Shown here: piece after piece, positions 18,842 through 26,950 of the stretch
Layout of the letters: every line of letters starts with the position of its first letter
Position numbering within the stretch: the stretch's first letter is position 1
Assembly: GCA_016795385.1 (NCBI GenBank)
Contig: JAEUHI010000046.1
Location: forward strand, 151,168-215,167
DNA from: Verrucomicrobiales bacterium
Lineage (GTDB): Bacteria > Verrucomicrobiota > Verrucomicrobiia > Verrucomicrobiales > DEV007
Direction: 5' to 3'
DNA length: 64,000 nt
Made by a program: the position numbers and the translations under genes
The notes under the pieces: generated by a model
The model's input: only the letters and a program-made list of their open reading frames with translations
Database searches by the model: none
Told to the model about the DNA's origin: nothing

Positions 18842-19240
18842 TCACTCGGCACCACTGACCTCGATCAACTTCGAGACCACCCCGGGAATCTGCAGGGCCA
18901 GTTCGCGGAAGCGGGCGGGTTCGGCCTCAGGCACGGCGAGTCCGTTGACGAGGCTGACGAGGTCGGAGAGCAGCGCCTTCACTTCGGTGAAATTCGCCAC
19001 GTTTTCCGGCACAGAAGCCGGACCCACCGCCCATCCGGCCTGGACGAGGCGGGCGCGGTTTTTCATCAACTCGAGGTCGGACCGATCCCGGGCGTGTGAA
19101 GCGACCTCCGCGGCGATCCTTTCCAAGGTCCGAAGTTCCGGCCACTCGACCGGCGTCGCCGCGGCCGGAGGGGCGGGGGAGTCGCAGGAGGTGAGGAGCG
19201 GGAGAAGGATCAGGAGAATAGGTATGAGACGGAGGAACAT
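18842..19240 (-). CDS. Predicted lipoprotein of unknown function
   Basis: The frame encodes 132 residues from the ATG of MFLRLIPILLILLPLLTSC. The lipobox LLTSC places the lipidated cysteine at residue 19. The mature part is helical in appearance (TLERIAAEVASHARDRSDLELMKNRARL, then FTEVKALLSDLVSLVNGL) and lacks known motifs. A longer frame extends upstream, but the signal peptide fixes the start. It converges with the ICMT-like gene seven bases away. No function is proposed. Confidence 0.6.
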   Translation of the reverse strand: MFLRLIPILLILLPLLTSCDSPAPPAAATPVEWPELRTLERIAAEVASHARDRSDLELMKNRARLVQAGWAVGPASVPENVANFTEVKALLSDLVSLVNGLAVPEAEPARFRELALQIPGVVSKLIEVSGAE

Positions 19241-19323
19241 CGGGCGGAAACGGTAGGGGGATCGGACGGGGCGGCAAGCGGGGATTGTGAAGAAGGTGGT
19301 TCCAGGCAGATTTCGCTTTTCCA

Positions 19324-19341
19324 TCTAGCCAATCTAGCTAA
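19324..19341. promoter_or_regulatory. Candidate operator of the toxin-antitoxin operon
   Basis: Two direct copies of ATCTAGC separated by two bases (ATCTAGCCAATCTAGC) lie just before the antitoxin ATG at 19351. The second copy contains the palindrome TAGCTA. Phd-type antitoxins repress their own operon at such repeats. This is seen by eye only. Confidence 0.4.
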
Positions 19342-19350
19342 ATTTGTGGC

Positions 19351-19590
19351 ATGATCTGGAAGTTGGCAGACGCAAAAAACCGGCTGAGCGAAGTGGTGAA
19401 TCTGGCTTTGAAGGAGGGGCCGCAAACCATTACTCGTCGCGGGGATGAACTAGTTTTGATTTCCAAAGAGCAATACCTGCGGGAAACAGGCGGTCGGGAG
19501 TCGTTTCTCGATTTTCTCATGGAGGGTCCTTCGTTGGAGGGCGTCGATCTGGAGCGGTCCGGAGAACCTATGCGTGAAGTGTCGCTATGA
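19351..19590 (+). CDS. Phd/YefM-type antitoxin
   Basis: The protein has 79 residues and begins MIWKLADAKNRLSEVVNLALKEGPQTITRRGDELVLISKEQY. This is the typical Phd/YefM DNA-binding fold: a short strand, then the AK..LSE.V..A helix, then the TRRG turn. The C-terminal tail (FLMEGPSLEGVDLERSGEPM) would wrap and neutralise the toxin. Its stop overlaps the start of the PIN toxin gene (ATGA at 19587). Autoregulation through the repeats upstream is expected for this family. Confidence 0.85.
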   Translation: MIWKLADAKNRLSEVVNLALKEGPQTITRRGDELVLISKEQYLRETGGRESFLDFLMEGPSLEGVDLERSGEPMREVSL

Positions 19591-20018
19591 GGTGGCTACT
19601 CGACACGAATGTCATCTCGGAAATTCGCCATCCGCAGGGGGATCGCGATGTGAAACGGCGCATCGCAGCCCTGCCACCCGAAGCTCTTTACATCAGCTCG
19701 ATCGTTTTTGGAGAACTCATCAAAGGAGTGCGACGCCTGCCGGATGGGGAGCGAAAGGGAGAACTCGTGCGCTGGCTGCGCAAGTTTGAGTCTGACTTTG
19801 GGGACCGGATTCTGGCCTTTGACCGGGCAGCTGCGGCGTGTTGGGGTGAGCTTGCCGCCGCCAGTGAGTCACAAGGATTTTCGATCGGGCATGCGGATGG
19901 TCAGATCGCCGCCACAGCCATTCAAAACGGGATGGTTTTTGTTACCCGGAATCTGCGGCAGTTCGAATTCGCCGGGTTGCGTCTTTGGAACCCGTGGGAA
20001 GGGGAAGCGCCGTTTTGA
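19587..20018 (+). CDS. vapC: VapC-like PIN-domain toxin (endoribonuclease)
   Basis: This 143-residue PIN protein starts MRWLLDTNVISEIRHP, with D6 as first metal ligand. SSIVFGELIKGV carries the conserved glutamate. FSIGHADGQIAATA supplies the third acidic residue, and FVTRNLRQFEFAGLRLWNPW is the family C-terminus with N where many members have D. VapC toxins cleave tRNA or rRNA, halting translation until neutralised. It overlaps the Phd-type antitoxin by four bases, the usual antitoxin-first order. The mixed pairing of Phd with PIN is common. Confidence 0.88.
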   Translation: MRWLLDTNVISEIRHPQGDRDVKRRIAALPPEALYISSIVFGELIKGVRRLPDGERKGELVRWLRKFESDFGDRILAFDRAAAACWGELAAASESQGFSIGHADGQIAATAIQNGMVFVTRNLRQFEFAGLRLWNPWEGEAPF

Positions 20019-20062
20019 AGCGGACCGGGGCGATTGGGGGCATTCGTCCTCGGATGGCTCCG

Positions 20063-20091
20063 TTGACAAGGGATTCGGGACAAGACGATTT
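20063..20091 (+). promoter_or_regulatory. Possible sigma70-like promoter for dinG
   Basis: A consensus TTGACA lies at 20063-20068. Seventeen bases later is CGATTT, only a weak -10 box. Transcription starting near 20098 would fit the GTG start at 20142 but not the TTG at 20091. The flanking 12-mer CGTTGACAAGGG also occurs at 16219-16230. Confidence 0.3.
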
Positions 20092-20141
20092 TGTCTTCTT
20101 CCCCCTTGCCCCGCCCGCCATTCCGGTGCATCGCTGAACAC

Positions 20142-22127
20142 GTGATCTCCCTCGTCGAGCTGGGGCAGGCCCCCGATTCTTTGACGCGCTTCACTTCCGA
20201 GTTTTTTGGAAAAAGCGGCGCTTTGTCGCGGCTTCAGGATTTTGAGTTCCGCCCCGAGCAGCAGCAGATGGCGGTGGCGGTGGCACGGGCCCTGGAGGAG
20301 TCGCGCCCGCTCGTGGTCGAGGCAGGCACGGGGGTGGGAAAATCGCTGGCTTACCTCGCTCCTTCGGTGCGGCTGGCTCTCGATGAAGGGCGCAAGGCGA
20401 TCATTTCGACCCACACCATCAATCTGCAGGAGCAGCTCGTGTTGAAGGACATCCCGCTCCTGCAATCGGTCCTCAATGAGCCGTTCCGGGCGCTTTTGTT
20501 GAAAGGGCGCCGCAATTACCTCTGCCCGCTCCGGCTCCAGATCGCGATGTCGGGTGGTCCCGAGCTCTTCACGACCTCGGAGCTGGAGGAACTGAAGCTG
20601 ATCTGGGAATGGGCCGAAAAGACGAAAGATGGCACGCTGAGCGATCTCGATTTCACGCCCTCGTCGCGGGTCTGGTCGCAGGTCTGCAGCGAGAGCCATG
20701 CCTGCACCCCGAAACGCTGCGCCGGGACGGGGAAGTGTTTTTATCAGGAAGCCCGCAAACGCATCGCCGATGCCCACGTCGTGGTGGTGAACCACACCCT
20801 CTTTTTCACCCTGCTCAATTCCCAGAGTGAGTTCAAGGAATCGGGCGAAGGATTTCTTTTCGCCAACGACTTCCTCGTGTTCGACGAGGCCCACACCCTC
20901 GAGCAGGTCGCGGCCCGGCAGTTGGGGCTCTCGCTCTCGCAGACGGGGATGAAGTTCGATCTGCACCGCCTCTTCAATCCCAAAAACAAGAAGGGGCTCT
21001 TCCAATTGACCGGCGACGCCGAGGGGCGCCGCCTGACGATGGCCCTGCTTGACGAGGTCGACGAGTTCTTCGATCGGGTCGAGGGGAACTGCAAGTGGGG
21101 CGAATACGGGCGCGAATTCCGCATCCGCGAGGCGGAGTTCGTCGAGGACACCCTCGGCGCAGGCCTGATCGAGGTAAGCCGGCGGGCCCGGACCATCGCG
21201 GAGCTGGCGGACGAGACGACCAAGGCCGAACTCGGCGAGCTGGCCCGTCGCCTCGCCGACTGCCGCGCCGCCCTCGGGAGCTTCCTCGACCAGCGCGATG
21301 ACGGGCTGGTCTACTGGGCGGAGAAGAGCGAGCGGGAGTCGCTCAGTCTCGTCGCCGCCCCGGTCAACGTGGCCGAGCTGCTCAAGCCGGTCTTTTTCGA
21401 CCGCGACCGTCCCTGCATTTTCACCAGCGCCACCCTCGGGGTGGGCGAGCGCGACCTCGGCTATTTCCGGAAGCGGGTGGGGGCGGGGGAGGTCGAGGCA
21501 CTCCGGATCGGGAGCCCCTTCGACTACGCGAGGCAGATGACGATCCACCTCGTCAAATCCATGCCCGAGCCGAGCGACCGGGCCTACGAGGTGGCGCTGG
21601 CAAAATGGATCCGCCATTTCGTGAGAAAGTCGGGCGGTCGGGCCTTCGTCCTGTTCACGAGCTACAAGCTCCTGCAAAGGATCTCGACGGAACTCGACGA
21701 CTTCTTCCGCACCGAGAAAATCCGGCTCCTCACCCAGGGCGGAGGCACTTCGCGGAATCAGTTGATCGAGGATTTCAAGAACGACGAGACGAGCGTCCTT
21801 TTCGGCACGGACAGTTTCTGGACCGGGGTCGATGTGCCGGGCAAGGCCCTCAGCAATGTCATCATCACGCGGCTGCCCTTCGCCGTGCCGGATCATCCGC
21901 TGACCCAGGCGCGTCTCGAATACATCGAGGAGCACGGAGGGAATTCCTTCATGGATTACAGCGTGCCGGAGGCCATCCTGAAACTGCGCCAGGGCGTGGG
22001 CCGTCTCATCCGCAGCAGTGAAGACCGCGGCATGGTCGTGATCCTCGACAACCGCGTCCTGACGAAACGCTACGGAAAGGTTTTCCTCGAGGCGATGCCC
22101 GAGGCCCCGGTGGTGGTGGAGGAGTGA
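20142..22127 (+). CDS. dinG: DinG-family ATP-dependent DNA helicase (XPD-like)
   Basis: The protein has 661 residues from the GTG at 20142; in-frame TTG codons at 20091 and 20106 could extend it by up to 17. Walker A is EAGTGVGKSLAYL and the DEAH box is VFDEAHTLEQVA. Cysteines in NYLCPLR and in the cluster CTPKRCAGTGKC fit the iron-sulfur ligands of DinG/XPD helicases. The C-terminal motor has FGTDSFWTGVDVPG and KLRQGVGRLIRS. Such enzymes unwind 5'-tailed DNA and R-loops in repair. It has no separate exonuclease domain. Confidence 0.92.
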   Translation: MISLVELGQAPDSLTRFTSEFFGKSGALSRLQDFEFRPEQQQMAVAVARALEESRPLVVEAGTGVGKSLAYLAPSVRLALDEGRKAIISTHTINLQEQLVLKDIPLLQSVLNEPFRALLLKGRRNYLCPLRLQIAMSGGPELFTTSELEELKLIWEWAEKTKDGTLSDLDFTPSSRVWSQVCSESHACTPKRCAGTGKCFYQEARKRIADAHVVVVNHTLFFTLLNSQSEFKESGEGFLFANDFLVFDEAHTLEQVAARQLGLSLSQTGMKFDLHRLFNPKNKKGLFQLTGDAEGRRLTMALLDEVDEFFDRVEGNCKWGEYGREFRIREAEFVEDTLGAGLIEVSRRARTIAELADETTKAELGELARRLADCRAALGSFLDQRDDGLVYWAEKSERESLSLVAAPVNVAELLKPVFFDRDRPCIFTSATLGVGERDLGYFRKRVGAGEVEALRIGSPFDYARQMTIHLVKSMPEPSDRAYEVALAKWIRHFVRKSGGRAFVLFTSYKLLQRISTELDDFFRTEKIRLLTQGGGTSRNQLIEDFKNDETSVLFGTDSFWTGVDVPGKALSNVIITRLPFAVPDHPLTQARLEYIEEHGGNSFMDYSVPEAILKLRQGVGRLIRSSEDRGMVVILDNRVLTKRYGKVFLEAMPEAPVVVEE

Positions 22128-22139
22128 TGGGGGGCACGG

Positions 22140-24161
22140 CTACTTGCCTTTGCTCTTCCCGTTCCCTGTTTGACCGGTGTTCCAGACGAAAAGCCGGATG
22201 GAATTGAAGTTGCCGGGTTTGAAGGTGTTCTTGTTGCTCTTGTAGGATTCGCCCGGCCAATGCCAGAAGACCGCCGCCTCCCAAAGCATCCCACTCGTCG
22301 CGGCACCATGGCTGCCGTTGCTCTTCGACGAATCAAGGCTGTGGGCGGGACTACCGTCCGCGTTCACCGCGACCGCCTGGAGGGTGAGGGCTCCGTTGCG
22401 CCATTCTCCGTCCTTGCCGGGAACATTCGACACCACTTCTCCCGTGGTGGTCGGAATGACTCCGGCTTGGTAGATCAAATCCTGCGCCATGGAAAGACGG
22501 AGGCCGGTGAGCTTGGCTGTGCCGGCGGAACTCACGAGCGAAAAGGCCGGCAGATCCGAGACCTTGAGTTTTCCGTAGGCATCCACGGGCATGTCGATGG
22601 TGCGGCGGCTCCCGTTGAAATCGTAATCAATCGTGAGATTCATTCCCGGAGAGAGCGCTCCATTGACGACGGTGAGCTTGAAGGCATGGGCACCGGAACG
22701 GATTGCCTCCTGGATTTCAATCTGTTTGCCTTCGGGAAGTGCAAAGAAGTTCAACGAGGTGCCGCCGGCCTTTAGAATGTCGTGGCTATGGGCTCCCGTG
22801 GTCCCGGATCCGACTTTTGCAATGGCGGTCGAGGTGTCGAGATCGAGGTGACCGCCAAACAGGGTCTTCTGAGCCGTGGCGAATCGAGTCGCGGGTCGGC
22901 TGTCGACATAACCGGATGCGGTGGCCTTGGCGTACGCTCTGATCCCAAATCCGGACGGGTAACTCCCGGCACTTACCACAAAGGGGCCGGAGTAAGTCGA
23001 ATAGGCCAAGGTCGGCCCCTGGCCGCCCGGGACCGGCAGTAGCTGATATTGAATCTCGGAAACTCCCTCCTTGTTCGGGTTCGTGAGACGCACGGTGATG
23101 CTGTCGGAGTTGTTTTGGAAGTATTCCTTCGTGAAGTCGATCCCGGGCGGCAGCAGCATCGCGTTGAACGGATCAAACGCCTCATAGAATGTCTCGACCA
23201 CCGCACTCGGATCATGGGTCTCGGCATTGAGCGGCATTGCCTGTGCTTTTAAGGAGGTATCGTAAGGAATGGAAATCGAACCGCCGGAGTAAGGGGTCCA
23301 TGCACCGTGGTTGAGGGCGTAAAAAAGGGCGGCGCTTCCCGCTGGATTTGGGTCGCGAAGGGAGACGGAGAGGTTGAAATCCGACCGCGCAAAGCGTCCT
23401 CCAGGCCGCGAGAACTGTGGCGCGAGAAGCGGGACCCGTTTCGTGACTGGAGGCGACGTTACCGGTGGAACGACAGGAGGAGTCGGCGGAAGGATCGACG
23501 GAGGGATTGGTGCCACCGTTGATGGCGGGGTGGCATTTGTCGGATCGCTGGTTCCGAAATCAGAGATACCGGGGCCGGTGGTGGCGGGGGCCTCAGCGTA
23601 GTCCCAGATCCAAGTGTCTTTCGCGGCGTAGGAAAATGGAGTTTCACGATCTTCAGTGGCTCCGTCCCCAGCCGATCCGGAAGGTCCGTGCAAGGATGGG
23701 GTTCCATCACTTTCACTGGAATCCCCGCGCCTGGCGATCGAGACAATCCCGGGAGGACCGGATCGGGCCACCTCGAAACGATTCTTCGATGGGCTCCAAA
23801 GCAGTCTCGGAAGTTCCTTTTTAGCCTCTTCTTCCGTCTGCATCACGAATTCGACCGACGAGTCGAGGAAGCTACCGGAAAGTCCGGGGGTGCGCATTCT
23901 TTGGTCCTCGGACACGCTGGTCTTCAATTTTGCAAGCACTGCCTCGCCTCCTTTCGCGCTCGAGAGGTCGCCTCCGGATGCCAGGTAGGCGAGCACCGCC
24001 GAATTCAAGACCTTTTCGTCCTGACTGGATCTGACCTCTCGTGCCCCCTGAAGAGTACCCGAGGCTACCACGGAAACGACGACAGCGGCGAGTATCCCAA
24101 TGATCGCAGTGACCATGATCATTTCGATCATCGTAAAACCGCGAGAGCCGGAATGCCTCAA
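22140..24161 (-). CDS. Giant prepilin-like protein (type IV pilin/pseudopilin N-terminus)
   Basis: The protein has 673 residues. The start is TTG at 24161; the next upstream in-frame codons run into a stop, and any internal start would lose the leader. The leader RHSGSRG is followed by FTMIEMIMVTAIIGILAAVVV, the class III prepilin motif with cleavage after G8 and E at mature position 5. The rest is a large exported region rich in Pro, Ser and Thr, with a linker of PP/VP repeats around residues 210-240 and a FN3- or chitobiase-like segment (SVSLRDPNPAGSAALFYAL). Typical pilins have 150-250 residues. An AT-rich divergent promoter region lies upstream. Partner secretion genes are not in this window. 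Confidence 0.82.
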   Translation of the reverse strand: MRHSGSRGFTMIEMIMVTAIIGILAAVVVSVVASGTLQGAREVRSSQDEKVLNSAVLAYLASGGDLSSAKGGEAVLAKLKTSVSEDQRMRTPGLSGSFLDSSVEFVMQTEEEAKKELPRLLWSPSKNRFEVARSGPPGIVSIARRGDSSESDGTPSLHGPSGSAGDGATEDRETPFSYAAKDTWIWDYAEAPATTGPGISDFGTSDPTNATPPSTVAPIPPSILPPTPPVVPPVTSPPVTKRVPLLAPQFSRPGGRFARSDFNLSVSLRDPNPAGSAALFYALNHGAWTPYSGGSISIPYDTSLKAQAMPLNAETHDPSAVVETFYEAFDPFNAMLLPPGIDFTKEYFQNNSDSITVRLTNPNKEGVSEIQYQLLPVPGGQGPTLAYSTYSGPFVVSAGSYPSGFGIRAYAKATASGYVDSRPATRFATAQKTLFGGHLDLDTSTAIAKVGSGTTGAHSHDILKAGGTSLNFFALPEGKQIEIQEAIRSGAHAFKLTVVNGALSPGMNLTIDYDFNGSRRTIDMPVDAYGKLKVSDLPAFSLVSSAGTAKLTGLRLSMAQDLIYQAGVIPTTTGEVVSNVPGKDGEWRNGALTLQAVAVNADGSPAHSLDSSKSNGSHGAATSGMLWEAAVFWHWPGESYKSNKNTFKPGNFNSIRLFVWNTGQTGNGKSKGK

Positions 24162-24320
24162 ATTGGCAATCTAAAAAAAATTACGATAAATATGAAAATT
24201 TCAAATAGATTTTATGTGATTTGTATAAGAATCCTTGGATTGGGCTTGGGTTGAATCCTCATCTGATGCGGAACCGGTCCAGTCTTGCATCCCTCCGTTT
24301 TCTCCGCTATCGAACGAGGG
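24162..24320. promoter_or_regulatory. AT-rich divergent intergenic region
   Basis: About 24165-24240 is conspicuously AT-rich inside a GC-rich genome and must hold the promoters of the prepilin-like gene (minus) and the NagA-like gene (plus). A -10-like TATAAG is at 24224-24229 on the plus strand, without a good -35 box. No repeat or RNA gene was recognised. Confidence 0.5.
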
Positions 24321-25238
24321 ATGTCCTACTTCGACCTCCAGATCAACGGCTATGCCGGTGTCGATTTTTGTTCGCCGAACCTCACCGGTGAGGAGATGCG
24401 GCGGGCTTGCGAGGCTCTGGCGGCGGACGGGATCGAGGGGATCCTTGCCACGATCATCACGGATACGGTCGAGGCGCTCTGCGGGAAGCTGCAGGGCATG
24501 GTCCGCTACCGTGAAGCGGACCCGGTGATCGCGGAAATGGTGAAGGGCTTTCACGTGGAAGGTCCCTTTCTCAACGCCGAGCCGGGATTCATCGGGGCGC
24601 ATCCGCCGGATTGTGTCGTGCCGGCGAACCGCGAGGACGCGGCACGTTTGCTTGAGGCGGGGGATGGCCTGGTGCGGCTCCTCACCCTCGCCCCGGAAAA
24701 TGACCCGGGTGCCGCGACCACGAGATACCTCGTCGAGCAGGGGGTGACGGTCTCCGCCGGACACTGCGATCCGGATCTCGCGACCTTGGAACGAGCCATC
24801 GACGCGGGGCTTTCCATGGTCACCCATCTCGGCAACGGATGCCCGGTGATCCTGCCCCGGCATGACAATTTCATCCAGCGGGTGCTCTCGCTCTCGGGCC
24901 GGCTCTGGGTCTGCTTCATTCCCGACGGGGCGCACGTGCCCTTCTTTGCCCTGCGGAATTATTACAAGATCACCGGGCTCGAGCGGACCATTTTCACCTC
25001 GGACGCGATCACCGCGGCCGGGCTGGGACCGGGGATCTACGATCTTTCGGGCGCGCCGGTCGAGGTGGATGCCGAGGGGGTGGCGCGTCGTCCGGGATCG
25101 CCCAACTTGGCGGGATCGACGATCCGGGGGCATCAGGTGGCGGCCAAATTGCGCGAGCACCTCGGGCTGGGTGAGGTGGAGATCGACCGTGTCTACCGCC
25201 GGAATCCCCTGAAGGCTCTTGGGCTGACGTTCGAGTGA
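24321..25238 (+). CDS. nagA: N-acetylglucosamine-6-phosphate deacetylase-like amidohydrolase, N-terminally short
   Basis: The protein has 305 residues from the ATG at 24321 (MSYFDLQINGYAGVDF); a TTG 36 bases upstream is possible but unlikely. NagA motifs appear in order: DLQINGYAGVDF, HVEGPFLNAEPGFIGAH, VSAGHCDPDL, MVTHLGNGC, IPDGAHVPFFAL and FTSDAITAAGLGPG, whose aspartate is catalytic in the family. Canonical NagA has about 380 residues and begins with some 50 residues of a small beta domain before this point, which are missing here. The expected reaction is removal of acetate from GlcNAc-6-phosphate in amino-sugar or cell-wall recycling. No nagB or transporter is adjacent. Confidence 0.82.
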   Translation: MSYFDLQINGYAGVDFCSPNLTGEEMRRACEALAADGIEGILATIITDTVEALCGKLQGMVRYREADPVIAEMVKGFHVEGPFLNAEPGFIGAHPPDCVVPANREDAARLLEAGDGLVRLLTLAPENDPGAATTRYLVEQGVTVSAGHCDPDLATLERAIDAGLSMVTHLGNGCPVILPRHDNFIQRVLSLSGRLWVCFIPDGAHVPFFALRNYYKITGLERTIFTSDAITAAGLGPGIYDLSGAPVEVDAEGVARRPGSPNLAGSTIRGHQVAAKLREHLGLGEVEIDRVYRRNPLKALGLTFE

Positions 25239-25297
25239 TTTCCCCGAGATTTCCGATTCGCACCGCGGCCGTCCTGTGCTAAAGAACGGCCTCCCTC

Positions 25298-26275
25298 ATG
25301 GCGAATCTTCACGACTGCTCGATCGGCGACTCCATCCAAACGGTGCGGCCCTGTCCGCTGACCGGCTCGCATGAGGCCGTCGTCGTGGCGAATCGCGATC
25401 GCCACGGAAACCCGCTCCGCAACGTGATGTCGCTCGCGAGCGGGATCATCTACGTCGATCCACTGCCGGTCGAGGACCTCGCGAAGTTTTATCGTGAGGA
25501 TTACCGTGTTTCCTATAAACAAACCTTTGTTCCCAAGCCCAAACACATCCTCCGCGCGGGAGGCGTGGCGGTGGAGCGTCATGGACACTCGCGCAAGGCT
25601 GCAAAAGCAGGAATGCGGACGCTAGACATCGGCGCGGGTGGGGGAGAATGGGTGTATTTGATGAAAACCTTGGGTTGCGAGGCCCGTGGGATCGAGCCGA
25701 ACCTCGGCTACGGCAGCTTTGCGAAGGATCAATACGGGGTCGAGGTCTTCCTCGGCATGTATCAGGAAGCGGCTTTCGAGCCGGAGTCCTTCGACCTGCT
25801 CTCGCTTTATCAAGTGCTCGAACATCTCGCCGACCCGGTCGAGGACCTCCGCCGCATGAGCCGGTTTCTGAAAACGGGCGGGCTTTTCCTCATTGAAGTG
25901 CCGGATATCCTCTTTCCGGGGATGCGATTCGACCACAAATGGCACGAAGGGCATCTTTTTGGATTCGATGCCCTGACGCTGGAAGCGGTCGCGGCGAAAG
26001 CGGGACTGAAGGCCCGTTTTGTCGAGGTGTTGCCGGGAAATCTTTTCGGCGTTTTTGAGAAAAGCGGGGAGGAAACCCTGCCGATTCCCGATCTGGGAGG
26101 TCATGCTGAACAGGCCAAGGAGGCCCTCGCGGCGGGGCAGGCGAGCTACTGGTCGCTCGCCGACACTTACCTCAAGGTGCCTCGGAGGCTCGCAAAACGC
26201 ATCGCGGAAAAGTGGCAAAGCGCACGAGGCAAGAGCCCCAGAGCGATTTTGGACCGGGTTTACCGCGGGGCTTGA
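25298..26275 (+). CDS. Class I SAM-dependent methyltransferase
   Basis: The protein has 325 residues. A family-typical leader region (VRPCPLTGSHEAVVVANRDRHGNPL, then IIYVDPLPVEDLAKFYREDY) precedes the Rossmann methyltransferase core. Motif I is TLDIGAGGGEWVYLM, then ARGIEPN, FDLLSLYQVLEHLADP and GGLFLIEVPDIL. The C-terminal part continues as in methyltransferases acting on nucleotide sugars or O-antigen-type substrates. The substrate is not evident, and neighbours (NagA-like, Uma2-like) do not define a pathway. It starts 59 bases after nagA on the same strand. Confidence 0.83.
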   Translation: MANLHDCSIGDSIQTVRPCPLTGSHEAVVVANRDRHGNPLRNVMSLASGIIYVDPLPVEDLAKFYREDYRVSYKQTFVPKPKHILRAGGVAVERHGHSRKAAKAGMRTLDIGAGGGEWVYLMKTLGCEARGIEPNLGYGSFAKDQYGVEVFLGMYQEAAFEPESFDLLSLYQVLEHLADPVEDLRRMSRFLKTGGLFLIEVPDILFPGMRFDHKWHEGHLFGFDALTLEAVAAKAGLKARFVEVLPGNLFGVFEKSGEETLPIPDLGGHAEQAKEALAAGQASYWSLADTYLKVPRRLAKRIAEKWQSARGKSPRAILDRVYRGA

Positions 26276-26293
26276 AAGGTTTCCCGCGCGAAC

Positions 26294-26842
26294 TCACGGA
26301 ATTTGGGAAGGGAACTCCGGGACAAGGGCGGATCCAGTGACCGGCTCCGACTCGGGTGCCAAGAAAAAGCGCATCGAGCCATCCCGCTCGCAAAACCAAA
26401 CCTCGCGCGCGCCGGCAGCAAAGTAGAGTCGCTTTTTCTCCTCGAGTTCACTCCTGGTGTTGGAGGGCGAGCAGATTTCGACACTGATCTCCGGGCACTC
26501 GAGGAAACAAGACTGGGTCTTGAAGCGCTCCCAGAACGCGGTCGAGCACCAGGCGACATCAATGGCTTTGACGCCTTCGCTGGTGGAGACGGGACATTCC
26601 GAGACAACTCGTCCGTGATCGATGATCGAACGAAGTCGGTAAGAGATTTCACTCTGCCGACTTCCATGACTGGGAGCGGGGGGAGGGGACATGATCATCT
26701 GACCGTGACGGTCGGTCTCAATTCGGAAATCGAGTGCGGCGATCGCTGGATCAGCCGAGAGCTTATCCCAGACCGCCACATTGAAGGCATGGTAGTCGGT
26801 CGCCGCCAGTTCGGTCGCGGGATACTCCAGCACGGTGCTCAT
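26294..26842 (-). CDS. Uma2-family (DUF820) PD-(D/E)XK nuclease-like protein
   Basis: The frame encodes 182 residues from the ATG of MSTVLEYPATEL; a TTG 54 bases further upstream is less likely. The Uma2 pattern is present: IMSPPPAPSHGSRQSEISYRL, KAIDVAWCS with the metal-binding aspartate, PEISVEICSPSN with the glutamate, and ELEEKKRLYFAAGAREVW with the lysine. Family members occur in many copies in cyanobacteria and PVC bacteria. The fold is endonuclease-like but the cellular role is uncertain. It converges on the methyltransferase gene, 18 bases away. Confidence 0.85.
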   Translation of the reverse strand: MSTVLEYPATELAATDYHAFNVAVWDKLSADPAIAALDFRIETDRHGQMIMSPPPAPSHGSRQSEISYRLRSIIDHGRVVSECPVSTSEGVKAIDVAWCSTAFWERFKTQSCFLECPEISVEICSPSNTRSELEEKKRLYFAAGAREVWFCERDGSMRFFLAPESEPVTGSALVPEFPSQIP

Positions 26843-26950
26843 GAGAGTGAGATTACGCGAATTCAGGATCGATCGCAAGCTTGCAGCCCCGTCCAAACAG
26901 TTTCATGTGGCGGATGGCGTGAACTTCGCTAACGTGCTGACGATACGGGC

